Of a stretch of DNA of 64,000 nucleotides, positions 33,844 to 45,001 are shown piece after piece (the stretch's first letter is position 1; each line of letters starts with the position of its first letter). The notes beneath the pieces are model-generated. The model had not been told where the DNA came from. It did not search any database and saw nothing but the letters and a program-made list of their open reading frames with translations. The position numbers were made by a program, and so were the translations under genes. Source of the DNA: Piper betle (lineage: Eukaryota > Streptophyta > Magnoliopsida > Piperales > Piperaceae); contig JAURVB010012402.1 in the NCBI GenBank assembly GCA_033002965.1, positions 20,150 to 84,149 of the forward strand. The letters run 5' to 3'.

Positions 33844-36800
33844 CTAAAAGTAAGCTGCCTCCAAAGTCCTGGCCTTCTCTTCTGCACTACAGCAGGAATC
33901 CTTCCTGCCTGTCATAGAGTAACCTCTTTCCTAATAAGTAGATAATAACCAGACAAATGGTGAGATTGTTTTGTGCATATAATCATCAAAAACTTGAAGT
34001 CAGGAACCTAAACTATGTGTAATACAAAAATATATTGGTGGTGAATATCTACCAGAAGGCGCCATAAGAAAGGAACCTCCCCTAATATTGGTCTGTTTCT
34101 CTAATTCCTCAATTGCTAGCGGCCATCAAAATATAAAAAAAGTTATTTAAAAAAGAAATCACATTATGCCAGTAGCTGCAAAATGGGTCAGCAGTAAACT
34201 CCATACCAGAAGACGCATGACCAGTATCTAGCAAGACACAGAACCAAACTTCATTGAAGACATCAAGTTGCTCGTCTGAAGCCCCAATAGCCTGAAGAGA
34301 ATGGTGCAGCATTTCGCAATATTAGAGGCGATATATAAAGAGCGGTCATTGAACTGAAAGATGCATTTATCTAACCTTGCACTCTATGGCATTGAACTTG
34401 GGACCAAGTAGCTGGAAGACTGCCAGAGCAATTTCCCCTTCCATATTCGTATAAGGCTTCAGAAAGCTAAGAAAAAGACATACAACCAACATTCATGGCT
34501 TAAATACATTTAATTGGATAATCAAATGACCAAGGAAAAAAACTAAAACCTGTAATCCTCTGTGCAAGGTTTGCTGCTTCTCCTTGTTCATGTTAGAAAT
34601 CCTGCAATGGAACCAACACAAACACAAATATTACATCTGCAATAAGGGGACAGCTGAAGATAAGAATGATTTTTCACCTAGATTTCAGTCCCATCAAATA
34701 TTTCTCGGCTTTTCTTGATTTGCCACATCTAGCTAGACACCATATTGCTAACAAGTCCTCTAGCAACTCCACATGCCATGTGGACTGGACACAAACCATA
34801 CAAGTGACTGGAATTAGTTAACCAATTGCTTTAGCTGTCAGCAAAGCCATAATAAAGAAAAATTCAAAGAATAACAAGGGCAAACCAGCTGGTTATGGTC
34901 AAATTCAACATGGATGAAGCCTATCTTTGTATACTTCATTCATAACATTTTGACTCACGTCAACACAGAAATTTGTGTTTCCAAGGAGCAGCTTTTTTTT
35001 GCTATAGTTTCCACCTTAAATACAATTAAGGAACTCAAGTACTTGATATATTATCCCTTTCGATTAGAAGTGACAATCAACCATTTGTCAAGTTTGTGAT
35101 TCAGAAGAGACAGATACAACTATTTTTTTGCCATACATTCCATCATGGATGCAGTTAAGGAAATCATTTTCTACTACGATTTTCCTATCAATACAAATTA
35201 TGGATAATAAATCTATATTTTTTGTCAAATGAAAATTTTCAGAAGGGATAATATAAGTCAACGAAGGCAATAATCAGATAATCTTTACTAAAAAGGAACA
35301 TAACAATCCTCTTTTAGTTTGATGTTATCACATAGACGAACAAGCAACACATCTTATAGAAGTTACAATGACACTACTAACCTCATCTGTAAGACAACTT
35401 GCCAGAGTCATCAACTGATCTTCAACAAAATTGAAATGGCCTCTAACACATATCCGCAACAACAAACCCAGTGCATTTATGTACACCTGCCGAATGGTAA
35501 AAGATGATGAGCCTTTCAGGTTTTGCAGCCAAACAAACGGCAGTAATCTTCCAAGTATCACAAACAGTTTGTAGTTGGTACCCCTAGACGATCAGAATTA
35601 TCTCTTTTTAATTCTTTCCAGATATTTCGATCATAAATGTCAAGGACGGTTTGAATTGGAGAATGGCCTTCCAAGTAACAAACAGCAACGTGCCACCAAT
35701 TGTGAGTGTACCTGCGTCAAGAATTCCTATGATCAACTTATGCGCAAGATGTTTGAACAAATGTGGAACAGATGGATTCATACATGAAAGTTAAGCAACT
35801 ACCCCATGTCAACGAGCAAGACTCCATGAATTTGACAGCTTCCCTGAATTGGCAGTTATTTTGATATACATGACATAACTACAAAAAAACACTGGTAGCT
35901 CAGAAAATAACATAAAGAAGGAGCAGGCAATCAATCCCTAAAAACGTTAGCAGGACGTGGGGAGATTGCCAAGAGTTATCCCTACTAATATGACAATGTT
36001 AAAGAGCTCCGTAGCAGGCACTGAGCAAGGCAAACTGGATAGACAACTGCAATACTGAGAGCATCTGATGTGCATTATTAGTACTCACGTTGTGTTGCGC
36101 CCATATGTCTTCCTTGTATGTGGCTAGCCCTTTCCTAGCAGCTGCTTCGGCCTCATCCAGTCTACCAAGCTCTAGCAATGGAAAAGCAAGCATTCCATAC
36201 ACATAGCGCTCTTCTTGATTCATAGGTAAAACCTACTCAACAAACACAAAAAAAATCAAAATCAAAATCAAATTCTCGCAACATAAAGCATTAACTAAAT
36301 CTTAAAAAATCAGTAAAAGCGACAACAATCTGAGTACTGATCAATGATAGATCACTTGCAATTGAAAAGAACCTGCTCAACAAGACGCAAAGACAGATCA
36401 GGCCGACCCAAATAGAAGGCCAGAAGCTGACCCCGCTGCACGGACAGCAAATCCTTAGGAAACTCGCTCAGCAGCTGCAAGAAGGAAAGATTTTTTTTTT
36501 TGAAAGAAAAAAGAAACTGAGAACAATTGCAATCCAAGAAAGAACCACAAACAAAGCAACAAAGACAGACCTTGAAATGCAACTCTATGGCTCGTTCGTC
36601 GTCCCCATCAGCAGCAACCAAAGAAGCAACTGCATCAAAAACAGCCTTCTCGTAGGAAGTAGCCTCGTCCTGACCACAAATCCCAGTCGCATCTCCTTCC
36701 CTTAAAACTCCACTAGCTAACAAAAAGAGAACCAACCACAAATCAAAACAAGTGAAAAGGAACGCTCACCAGTCCAGAGCGGGCAGCATCAAAGTGAGCA

Positions 36801-37091
36801 GAGGCCGAAGCAGAGTCGGCGGATTTGAGGTGACAAGCCGCCAAAACATTGGCCAACACGCATCTCCGGTCGCAAATGGGAGCTTGGAGGATGACCGATC
36901 GCCGCCTCCCGAAGGACAGCACCTTGAAAATCCAACATTTCATCAAGAAAAGAACGACCTTCGCAAGTAGGGGAGGAGGCGGCGGCTACCTGGTGGTAGT
37001 AGGCGTTAATGGCGTCGATGCAGGCGGTGGAGGAGGTGGAGACGGGGTAGCCCCAGAGGTCGAGTATGGTGCCGCCGTCGGAAGTCTCCAT
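33844..37091 (-). pseudogene. TTC38-like tetratricopeptide protein, 14 exons, two frame breaks
   Basis: Plant homolog of tetratricopeptide repeat protein 38, a conserved soluble protein of unclear biochemical role. Exons placed by homology and splice sites: 37091-36990, 36922-36770, 36669-36571, 36474-36373, 36232-36089, 35878-35784, 35711-35582, 35486-35382, 34784-34678, 34601-34550, 34466-34376, 34291-34207, 34115-34053, about 33930-33844. Landmarks are LWGYPVSTSSTACIDAINAY, RGQLLAFYLGRPDLSLRLV, YVYGMLAFPLLELGRLDEAE, THNWWHVAVCYLEGHSPIQ, INALGLLLRICVRG, AIGASDEQLDVFNEVW, and the end LEAAYF. In the exon at 34466 eight bases appear lost (GRG jumps to EIALAVFQLLG in another frame). In the exon at 34115 two bases appear lost before VPFLWRLL. 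All other exons join in frame. I take ATG 37091 because METSDGG precedes the conserved block; an in-frame upstream start near 37160 is possible. Confidence 0.8.
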
Positions 37092-38822
37092 CGCCGGCGG
37101 TGTCGTCGGAGCTAGCGAGAGAGCGGAGTGGGAAGATGGGAGAAGTTCCGGTCGGTCCAACGCGGGACTTTCTTCCCTCCGGCGGGGGAAGATGGAGTCA
37201 GAGTCTGCGTTGGCAGGAGTTAAGGATGATGCCAGTACATGTCAGTACTCGGTACAGTTAACTTCACAAAAAAAGTCATCGTTTACGGTAAAAAAAGATT
37301 TTTTTTATAAGAAGGAATTTATTTCTATTTTTTATATTATTTAATTATTTTTTATTATAAATATTAATTTTTTTCATAATCAACTACTATCTCATTTATA
37401 TAAAAAATTTTAAAAATTTTATCTAATCAATTAATATAAATATAAAAATTATTTTTTAAAAATATATTTATTTGATCAAACTGCTCAAACAAATAAAAAC
37501 CAATGAAAAACTAAAATTGAGAATGAGAGGTTCTGGGGTTAGGCCGTTCTTACCCGTGAACGTCGAATTAATAGTACACAAAAAATAAAAATAAAAGATA
37601 AATCTACGACGAGGGTAAGATATTTATCACTTTAATTCCTTCCCTGTAACTTCTCCTTCACAGGCTTCGTATAAGCGATCCTTGCATTGCCTCTGTGATG
37701 AAATGATCAGACAACCTTTGCGTCCCAAATGCTAAAAAAGATGGGGGCAGGCACTAAAATAACTTCGGAATGTGTTTGGTCCGAGTTGAACCCAGCAGAA
37801 AATCGGCCCGCTAGTCAATTCCGGTTTGGGCAGCAGTCGGGTGCTAAATGAGTCGTGAGCAGCAATCAACAACAACAGGTTGGCAACACATGAGCAGAAG
37901 CTGCAACAGGGACCGTGAACATGAGCCATGGAGGCCGGCAATAGGGTCCAAAGCTCTCCTTTCTCTCTGAACGTCTCTTCTTCTTCTTCTTTCCTCCTCG
38001 CAACGCCACCGACGCTCACGACTCGGCTCCGGACTCAGGGGTGTGCAACAGCGGCGTGCCAGCAGCAACAATGGTTCAATGGGAGTTCCTCCGGGGCTCC
38101 ACGTCGGGGCTGTGGTAAGTTGTGCTGCTGGCAACTAGCTGGACTCCCGCGAATAGCGGCGAAGCAGCAAAGTAGCAACAAGGCTCTCGTAGTGAATTCA
38201 ATAGGTATGGTAGCAACGAGTGTAGCTCCCTCCTTAGCAAGCAGCGCTAGTAAACTTCACATGGGCATCTCTGATCAAAGTTGCAGCACTCCAAGGTGAT
38301 GAGACAACTCCAGTAGCAGCAAGGTAGCACGGTAGAACATGCAAAGCAACGTTGAGCAGGGTGGCCTCGGTGGGTATATTAGCAATAGAGCTTCAAGAGG
38401 CCGGGTAGCAGAGCTGCAAGGAGAGGACCGTCTCCTCTCCTTGGCAAGCAGCAAGGCAAAACTCTTCGGATGTGAATTCCTCCTCGGCTTCGGTGGCTGG
38501 AAAATAGAAGTAAGAGGTGGAGTTTCTTCTCAGCTTCCTGGGCTCCCCTCCGGTTCGGAAAGCAGGGTCCAGCAGGAAGCAACGCAATGAGGACTCCCCT
38601 GGGCAATGCAGCGGCAAGGCAGCACGGCAACAATGATGTGGCAATGACAGCAAAACTCCTGGCTAAACAAAGCTGCAAGGTGTTGTGGCACAGCTCCTTC
38701 CTAACAGCAGCGACGGCCCGAAGTGGAGAAACAGCAAACCTTGGCGGCTTCAAGAGTCGGTGAAGTGATCTACGTGATGGTGCAGCAACAAAGATTCAAA
38801 CAACTCCGGAAGGCGCAGCATT
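37092..38822. other. Promoter of TTC38-like gene and GCAGCA-rich repetitive DNA
   Basis: 37092-37250 is GC-rich promoter/leader. 37260-37700 is very AT-rich. From about 37735 the sequence becomes GC-richer and full of GCAGCAA/CAGCAAC words up to the copia LTR, and it appears to resume on the other side at 45002-45240. Open frames here on both strands look like composition artefacts. Probably an older repeat or low-complexity element into which the copia inserted. Confidence 0.45.
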
Positions 38823-39317
38823 TGACAAGGAATAAATAAACGGTATAAATTTGGATTGATTTCATATCAAATCATTAATAGAAATTAAACTAGATAAATA
38901 AAATAAAATAGCGGAAACGTACTTGAAGTTATAAAGAAATTAAAGTTTGAATCCAGGAAGAGTTTTTAAAACCTGAATTATCAGTTATGGATCTTCCAAA
39001 TCCAAGACTAGTTTTCTAAACCAAAGTTCTGGACAATGGGATACCAGAACGAAAACCAGATATGAATTCAGGGACCATAACCTCCTTATTTATAGCATTA
39101 GTTCCATAAATTTAATTCCACCCATTACGAAAGAGAATTTATGAAAAGGTATCTACACATTGAATTCCACACTTTTCCCATTAAATTCCACACTTTAATT
39201 TATGGCTCATAACCATAACCCTTAATTTTAGTAAATCAATTTAATTTAGCCAACCTTATATAATAACATATGATACAATTCCTGATTCATGTATATATTT
39301 ATGTCTAATTTCCAACA
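38823..39317 (-). repeat. Copia 3' LTR (left on the plus strand)
   Basis: About 495 bp, aligned over its whole length with the LTR at 44512-45001. Relative to that copy it shows many C-to-T changes, as expected from deamination of methylated cytosines. Its first 15-19 bases are the most diverged part and contain a 4-bp length difference. Confidence 0.9.
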
Positions 39318-39330
39318 ATCTCCCACTTGG
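39318..39330 (-). other. Copia polypurine tract
   Basis: On the minus strand it reads CCAAGTGGGAGAT immediately before the LTR start TGTTGGAAATT, the usual plus-strand priming site arrangement of plant copia elements. Confidence 0.8.
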
Positions 39331-39654
39331 ACTTAATATATACACAAAATAATTGTATAACTTTATGAGCTCCAAACATATGTCATTATATCAAAATAAC
39401 AATCTCGTCCATTAATCAATGTCAATATAGGATCAAGGCGATTTTTGTCACATTGAGCATAATTAAACCTTCCATGGTCACATATACCAACATAATCAAA
39501 TGACATGGATTAAGTATGGATGTGTAACATAAAAATTACATGTAATTTGATCTGAACATGCCTATTTTCAACTGGTCCAACCTTATGAGATCACCAAAAT
39601 ACCAAAACAGAGTGAACCTTAAACCAAAATACTGCAGTTCAATACAAACTCCCA

Positions 39655-40464
39655 CTAAAGTAACATATCATCAAATGATATAATACCCATCTGAGCAACA
39701 TGCTCATGAAAGACCTTGGGTAGTAATCCTTTAGTAAGCGGATCCGCAACCATGGAGTTTGTTCCAATATATTCTATTGATACTTTACCACTCTGAACTC
39801 TTTCTTTCACAACAAGAAACTTGATCTCTATATGTTTTGATTTAGATGAGCTCCTGTTGTTATTTGAATATGACACTGCAGACTGATTGTCACAAAATAT
39901 GTTTAAGTGGTCTTTCAATATTATCAACAATACGCAGCCCTATAATAAAATTTCGCAACCATATTCCCTGATTGGATGCCTCATAATAAGCTATGAATTC
40001 GGCTGCCATAGTGGAAGAAACTATGAGTGTCTGCTTAGCACTTTTCCAAGAAAAGCTCCGCCTGCAAGTAGATAGACATAGCCAGAAGTGGATCGACGAC
40101 TATCTTGACATCCAGCAAAATCGGAATTAGAATATCTTGTGATCTCAAGTTGGTCTGATTTTCGATATGTGAGCATGTAATGTTTTGTTTTCTGAAGATA
40201 CCTCATGACCCTTTTGGCTGCCATCCAGTGATCCAACCCTGGATTACTTAGATATCTGCCCAACATTCCAACAATATACGCAATATCTGGACGCGTACAT
40301 ACTTGAGCATACATAAGACTTCCCACTACTGAAGCATAGGGAATCTTTTGCATTTCCTTTTCTTCTATATCATTTTTGGGGCATTGATTGAGACTGAATT
40401 TGTCTCCTTTAGAAACAGGGGTATCTCCTGGTTTACAATTTTGCATGCCATATCTTTTAAGCAC
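39655..40464 (-). pseudogene. Copia RT C-terminal part and RNase H
   Basis: Two minus-strand frames. 40464-40021 has MLKRYGMQNCKPGDTPVSKG, PYASVVGSLMYAQVCTRPDI and SDFAGCQDSRRSTSGYV. 39930-39655 continues with IFCDNQSAVSYSNN, SKHIEIKFLVVKERV and DPLTKGL. These are the thumb/connection and RNase H motifs. A frame break and stop separate the pieces between about 39930 and 40075. Confidence 0.9.
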
Positions 40465-41164
40465 ATTTTCTATATATGTCTTTTGTGATAATCAGTATAC
40501 ATCGATTGCGATTCCGATGTATTTGAATTTCTAATACAAAAGATGCATTACCAAGATCTTTCATTTCAAATTTCTTTGACAAAAGATTCTTGGTTTCGTG
40601 CAAAAAATCTATATTATTACTGGCAAGTAATATATCATCAACATATAAAATCAGGAAAATATACTTACTCCCACTAAACTTATGGTATATACAATCATCA
40701 ATCACATTCATCTCAAAACCAAATGAGAGAATCACTTGATGAAATTTGTGATACCATTGACGAGAAGCCTGCTTAAGTCCATAGATGGATTTTTTAATTT
40801 GCAAACCATCTTCTTTGAATCTCCTAATACAAAGTTTTCTGGTTGCACCATATAAATTGTTTCATCAATGTCACCATTTAGAAATGTAGTCTTTACGTAA
40901 CTCAAGATCAAAATGTGCCACTAATGTCATAATTATTCTGAACGAGTCTTTCGATGAAACTGGAGAGAAAGTCTCATTATAATCAATGCCTTCCTTTTGA
41001 GTAAAATCCTTTGCAACAAGACGAGCCTTATATCTTTCTATATTACCCTTCGAATCCCTCTTGGTTTTAAATATCCATTTGCAACCAATGGGTTTCGCAC
41101 CTTCAGGCAATGAGACAAAATCCCAAACGTCATTAGTTTTCATAGACTTTATCTCTTCATTCAT
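40457..41164 (-). pseudogene. Copia reverse transcriptase core
   Basis: Frames 41164-40871 (GCKWIFKTKRDSKGNIERYK and ARLVAKDFTQKEGIDYNETF) and 40804-40457 (KKSIYGLKQASRQWYHKF, ILYVDDILLASNN). The catalytic YVDD is intact. The piece between the two frames and the start are displaced by frame shifts. Confidence 0.92.
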
Positions 41165-41173
41165 GACATCAAT

Positions 41174-41759
41174 CTACTTTTGAGAATTAGAACTCTCCAT
41201 GACTTGATGAAAGCTGATTGGATCATCAACCATTTCATTGTTATCCTCATGTTCTTGGAGAAAGATAATATAATCATCTGAAATTGTTTTTCTCCTTTCT
41301 CTTGTGGATCTCCTCAATGGCATTTGCTCTTGAAGTTGTTGAATTTGTCCTTCAGGTATAACTTGAGTAGGGAGATTCTCGACAAAGTCTTGTAATTCTG
41401 GTACTGTTTCTTGAATTACATCAGAAATATGATCTTGATCCTGATTTTTATCAAGAACAATTATGGGAAGAGAATCAGATTCTTCTTCAAAGACAAAGTC
41501 TCTAACCTCGTGTCCCCCTTCCAAACCAACATCCTCAAAAACTGGGCATTTCTCGTCTCAAAGAATGACCTTATTGTGGGATCATAAAACTTATACCCTA
41601 TTGACCGATCAGAGTACCCAACAAAATAACTGCTTACTGTTCTTGAGTCTAGTTTCCTTTCATTCAGCCTATAAGGCCTTGCTTCAGCTGGACAACCCCA
41701 AATGCGTAAATGCATTATACTGGGCCTTTTTCCAATTCATAATTCATAAGGGGTCTTAA
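41174..41759 (-). pseudogene. Copia integrase C-terminal region and linker
   Basis: Contains LRIWGCPAEARPYRLNERKL and VGYSDRSIGYKFYDP, typical of the region between the copia integrase core and reverse transcriptase, then an acidic linker with RRSTRERRKTISDDYI. Several frame changes within. Confidence 0.85.
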
Positions 41760-41877
41760 CTGTTGCTTTTGTTGGTACTCTATTAAGAAGATATACTGCT
41801 GTCTTTAGTGCCTCACCCTAGAGTGAATCAGGCAAAGTAGTATGAGCAATCATACTTCTTACCATGTCCTTTAATGT

Positions 41878-42939
41878 TCAGTTTCGTCTCTCAGCAACAC
41901 CATTCATACTAGGAGTACCTGACATTGTGTATTGCGGGACGATTTCACACTCTTCTAGAAATTTGGCAAATGGTCCTGGACGCTGTACACCTGATCCATC
42001 ATATCTGCCATAGTATTCACCACCACGATCAGATCTGATAGCCTTAATAGTTCTGTCAAGTTGGTTCTCAACTTCAGCTTTATATGCCTTAAATACGTCC
42101 AATGCTTGAAACTTCTCATGAATGAGATAAAGGTAACCATAACGAGAATAATCGTCTATGAACGTAATAAAATATTGTTGACCATTCCAAGAAGCCGTAG
42201 GGAAGGGCCCACAAATGTCCGTATGTATTAGTTCTAAGACGTTTGAAGATCTATTGACACCTAGTCTCCTTATATTTGTTTGTTTTCCCTTAATACACCC
42301 AATACATATTTGAAAATCTGCAAAATTAAGAGAATCAAGAATTCCATCTGACATAAGTCGTACAATTCTTTGTTTAGAAATGTGTCCTAAACGCTTATGC
42401 CATAGTAAAACAGAATTCTCATTGGTTAATTTTCTTTTTGTACCACATAGTTCCACATGCAAGGTTTCATTAAAAGATGCAATAGTATCAAGTAAATATA
42501 GATTATCATAAAAAGACAAGGACCCTGTACCCACAATATTTGAATTTAGAAAAAGACTAAACTTATTATTTCTAAATGAACAAGAGTAACCAGATTTGTC
42601 CAATATAGAAATAGAAACCAAATTTCGTCTAAAAGACGGTACTACATATGTCTCTTTCAAATCCAAATAAAATCCTGTCTCTAATAATAATCTAAAAATC
42701 CCTATTGCTTCAACTATAACTGATTTGCCATCACCCATATAGATGAATCTTTCAGCATCATTTGGCTTTCTGTAACTCAGGCAACCCTGCATTGACATAC
42801 TTATGTGAGTAGTAGCACCTGAATCTAGCCACCAAGTGTGTATTGGTACTGAAACTAGATTAACCTCAGAACAAACAAAATTAAGAAATGAACCTTTCTT
42901 TACACGCCAGGCGTGATACTTAGTGCATTCCTTCTTCAT
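41878..42939 (-). pseudogene. Copia protease, GAG-pre-integrase and integrase core
   Basis: One open frame of 353 codons. It has a CCHC-knuckle end (MKKECTKYHAW), the aspartic protease motif WWLDSGATTHIS, a GAG-pre-integrase region with LLWHKRLGHISKQRI, the zinc motif CIGCIKGKQ, and the integrase core HTDICGPFP, FIDDYSRYGYLYL, RSDRGGEY. The frame ends at NGVAERRN, where the element normally continues, so a stop has arisen there. Confidence 0.92.
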
Positions 42940-43692
42940 ATGTCCAGGTTTACCACAAAAGAAACAGCAAGAAACTTGATTTTCTTTCTTTGCTGTTGTG
43001 TGTGAGACCCATTATCAGCATCCTTAGCCCTCTTTCTTTTCTTATTTTTATCCTTATAGGTACTAGCCAAGTGAGCACTCTCAACCTGTTCTTGTTTCAA
43101 TCTTTCTTCTTCTTGCACACAATAAGAAATGAGCTCATTAAGAGTCCATTTATCCCTTTGACAGTTGTAACTGACCTTGAATTGACCGAATTGTGCAGGA
43201 AGAGAAATTAAAACTAAATGCACGAGCAAATCTTCAGATAGCTCTAACTTTAGTGCTTTTAGTTTTGAAGCAATGTTAGACATCTCTAAGATGTACTCCC
43301 TTATGCTTGTTTTGCCTTTATACTTCATTGAAATCAAGTTCGTCAAAAGCGTACTTGTTTCAGCTTTATCATTTTTGACAAAACGCTTTTCAATTTCTTT
43401 AAGAAACTCACTGGCTGTAGTAACCTTTTCAGACACATCGCCCCTGAAGGTCTATGGAATTTCCCGTTTCATGATCATAAGACTCATGCGATTTGAACGT
43501 TCCCATTTCTCAATGTCCCATTTGTCCTCATTGGAACTTTTATCAGTAAGAGAAGCAGGCTGTTCAGTCCTTAATGCAAGGTCAAGATCCATGCAACCGA
43601 GAATAATCATTATGCTTTCTTTCCAATCCTTAAAGTTATCTTTAAGCATTGGTACTGAGTTTATGTTGGCAGAAATTATAGAAGCAGACTGA
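42936..43692 (-). pseudogene. Copia gag
   Basis: UBN2-type gag with WKESIMIILGCMDLDLAL, a stop near 43452, then EFLKEIEKRF, LISMKYKGKTSIREYI, and a basic tail KNKKRKRAKDADNG. The zinc knuckle is split by a frame change at about 42940-42980. The internal stop shows the copy is defective. Confidence 0.88.
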
Positions 43693-43839
43693 TTAACTGA
43701 AGAGAAAACAACATGCCCATACTAAGATTAATAATTTTTAATCCCATTAATAGATACCTAGCACAACATCAATATTTAGTCTTTGGACAGAAATATCAAT
43801 TTGTAAATGATACTCTTAGTGCAATAATCAAATATAGAT

Positions 43840-44215
43840 AATAAATCCTGTCAAATAATAAACCTTCCTTTTGGCCGATTTATCATTCACATGGAAACCT
43901 GATAATTATCTCATATTTATTATTTTAATGTCATAATCAAATATGGATAATAAATCCTGTCAGATAAAAAACCTTCCTTTTAGCCGATTTATTATCCACA
44001 TGGAAACCTGATAATTATCCCATATTTATTACAATAATGAGTCTTTAGTGTAGTAAAATATGAACAATAAATCCTGTCAAATAATAAACCTTCCTTTTGG
44101 CCGATTTATCATCCACATGGACACTTGATAATTGTCCCATACCTATTACCACATATGAATATAGAATTCTGTCAAACATTAACCTTCCTTTTAGCCGATT
44201 AATATCCACATGAAT
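43840..44215. repeat. Four tandem repeats in the copia leader
   Basis: A block of about 105-115 bp recurs four times (near 43840, 43948, 44062 and 44165). Each copy has AATCCTGTCA, AAACCTTCCTTTT(G/A)G, CCGATTTAT, ATCCACATGG and, in the first three copies, CTGATAATTATC. It lies between the primer site and gag, the untranslated leader of the element. Confidence 0.85.
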
Positions 44216-44496
44216 TAAATACTCATAACCGTCTTAATATTTAAAAAATAAATTAATTTCCACAAAAGAGGCTACTTTGGCAGCATATTGCAGTCCTTAA
44301 TAAATTTTAAAATATTAATTATGACTTAACCAAAAGGTTATAAAAAATATCTTTATGTGGGAGTTTTCAAAATTATAACCTTTTGTAACTTTATTTTCCT
44401 CATGTTATGTTACCAAAAGAGGACCTTAATTTTGGGATTAAATCCCACAATAATTCATAAAATAAAACCTAATTCTCAATAATTTGATATGAAGGT

Positions 44497-44509
44497 GGCT
44501 CTGATGCCG
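44497..44509 (-). other. Copia primer-binding site (tRNA-Met type)
   Basis: Directly inside the 5' LTR the minus strand reads CGGCATCAGAGCC, one or two bases from the common plant primer-binding site TGGTATCAGAGCC that is complementary to initiator tRNA-Met. Confidence 0.8.
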
Positions 44510-44511
44510 CT

Positions 44512-45001
44512 TGTTATTAAATAAACTGTATATACTTGGATCGACTTCATATCAAATCATCAATAGAAATTAAACTAGATAAATAAAATAAAATAGCGGA
44601 AGCGTACCTGAAGCCATAAAGAAACTAAAGTCTGAATCCAGGAAGAGTTTTCAAAACCTGAATTCTCAGTTATAGATCTTCCAAATCCAAGACTAGTTTT
44701 CTAAACCAAAGTTCTGGACAATGGGATACCAGAACGAAAACCAGATATGAATTCAGGGACCATAACCTCCTTATTTATAGCCTTAGTTCCATAAATTCAA
44801 TTCCACCTATTACGAAGAGAATTTATGAAAAGGTATCTACACATTGAATTTCACACTTTTCTCATTGAATTCCACACTTTAATTTATGGCTCATAACCAT
44901 AACCCTTAACTTTAGTAGATCAATTTAATTTAGCCAACCTTATATAATAACATATGATACAATTCCTGATTCATGTATATATTTATGTCCAATTTCCAAC
45001 A
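44512..45001 (-). repeat. Copia 5' LTR (right on the plus strand)
   Basis: 490 bp, begins TGTTATTAAATAAAC and ends TTTCCAACA on the plus strand; partner of 38823-39317. Confidence 0.92.

Larger units (their letters stand above)
38823..45001 (-). mobile_element. Full-length, degenerate Ty1/copia LTR retrotransposon
   Basis: Element of about 6.2 kb on the minus strand with two LTRs starting TG and ending CA, a tRNA-Met-type primer site, gag, protease, integrase, reverse transcriptase and RNase H in copia order, and a purine tract before the 3' LTR. The coding part is broken by stops and frameshifts, so it is not autonomous. The LTRs differ at roughly 25 of about 490 sites, mostly transitions, so the insertion is not recent. 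Five-base flanks (GCATT left, CTGCC right) do not match, so no target duplication is evident. Confidence 0.93.

Noticed and set aside
37732..38753. Several 80-120 codon frames on both strands
   Set aside because: They lie in GCAGCAA-rich repetitive DNA, overlap each other and show no domain.
43840..44215. Possible CRISPR-like repeat array
   Set aside because: Repeats are long, imperfect and adjacent with no unique spacers, and sit in a plant retrotransposon leader.
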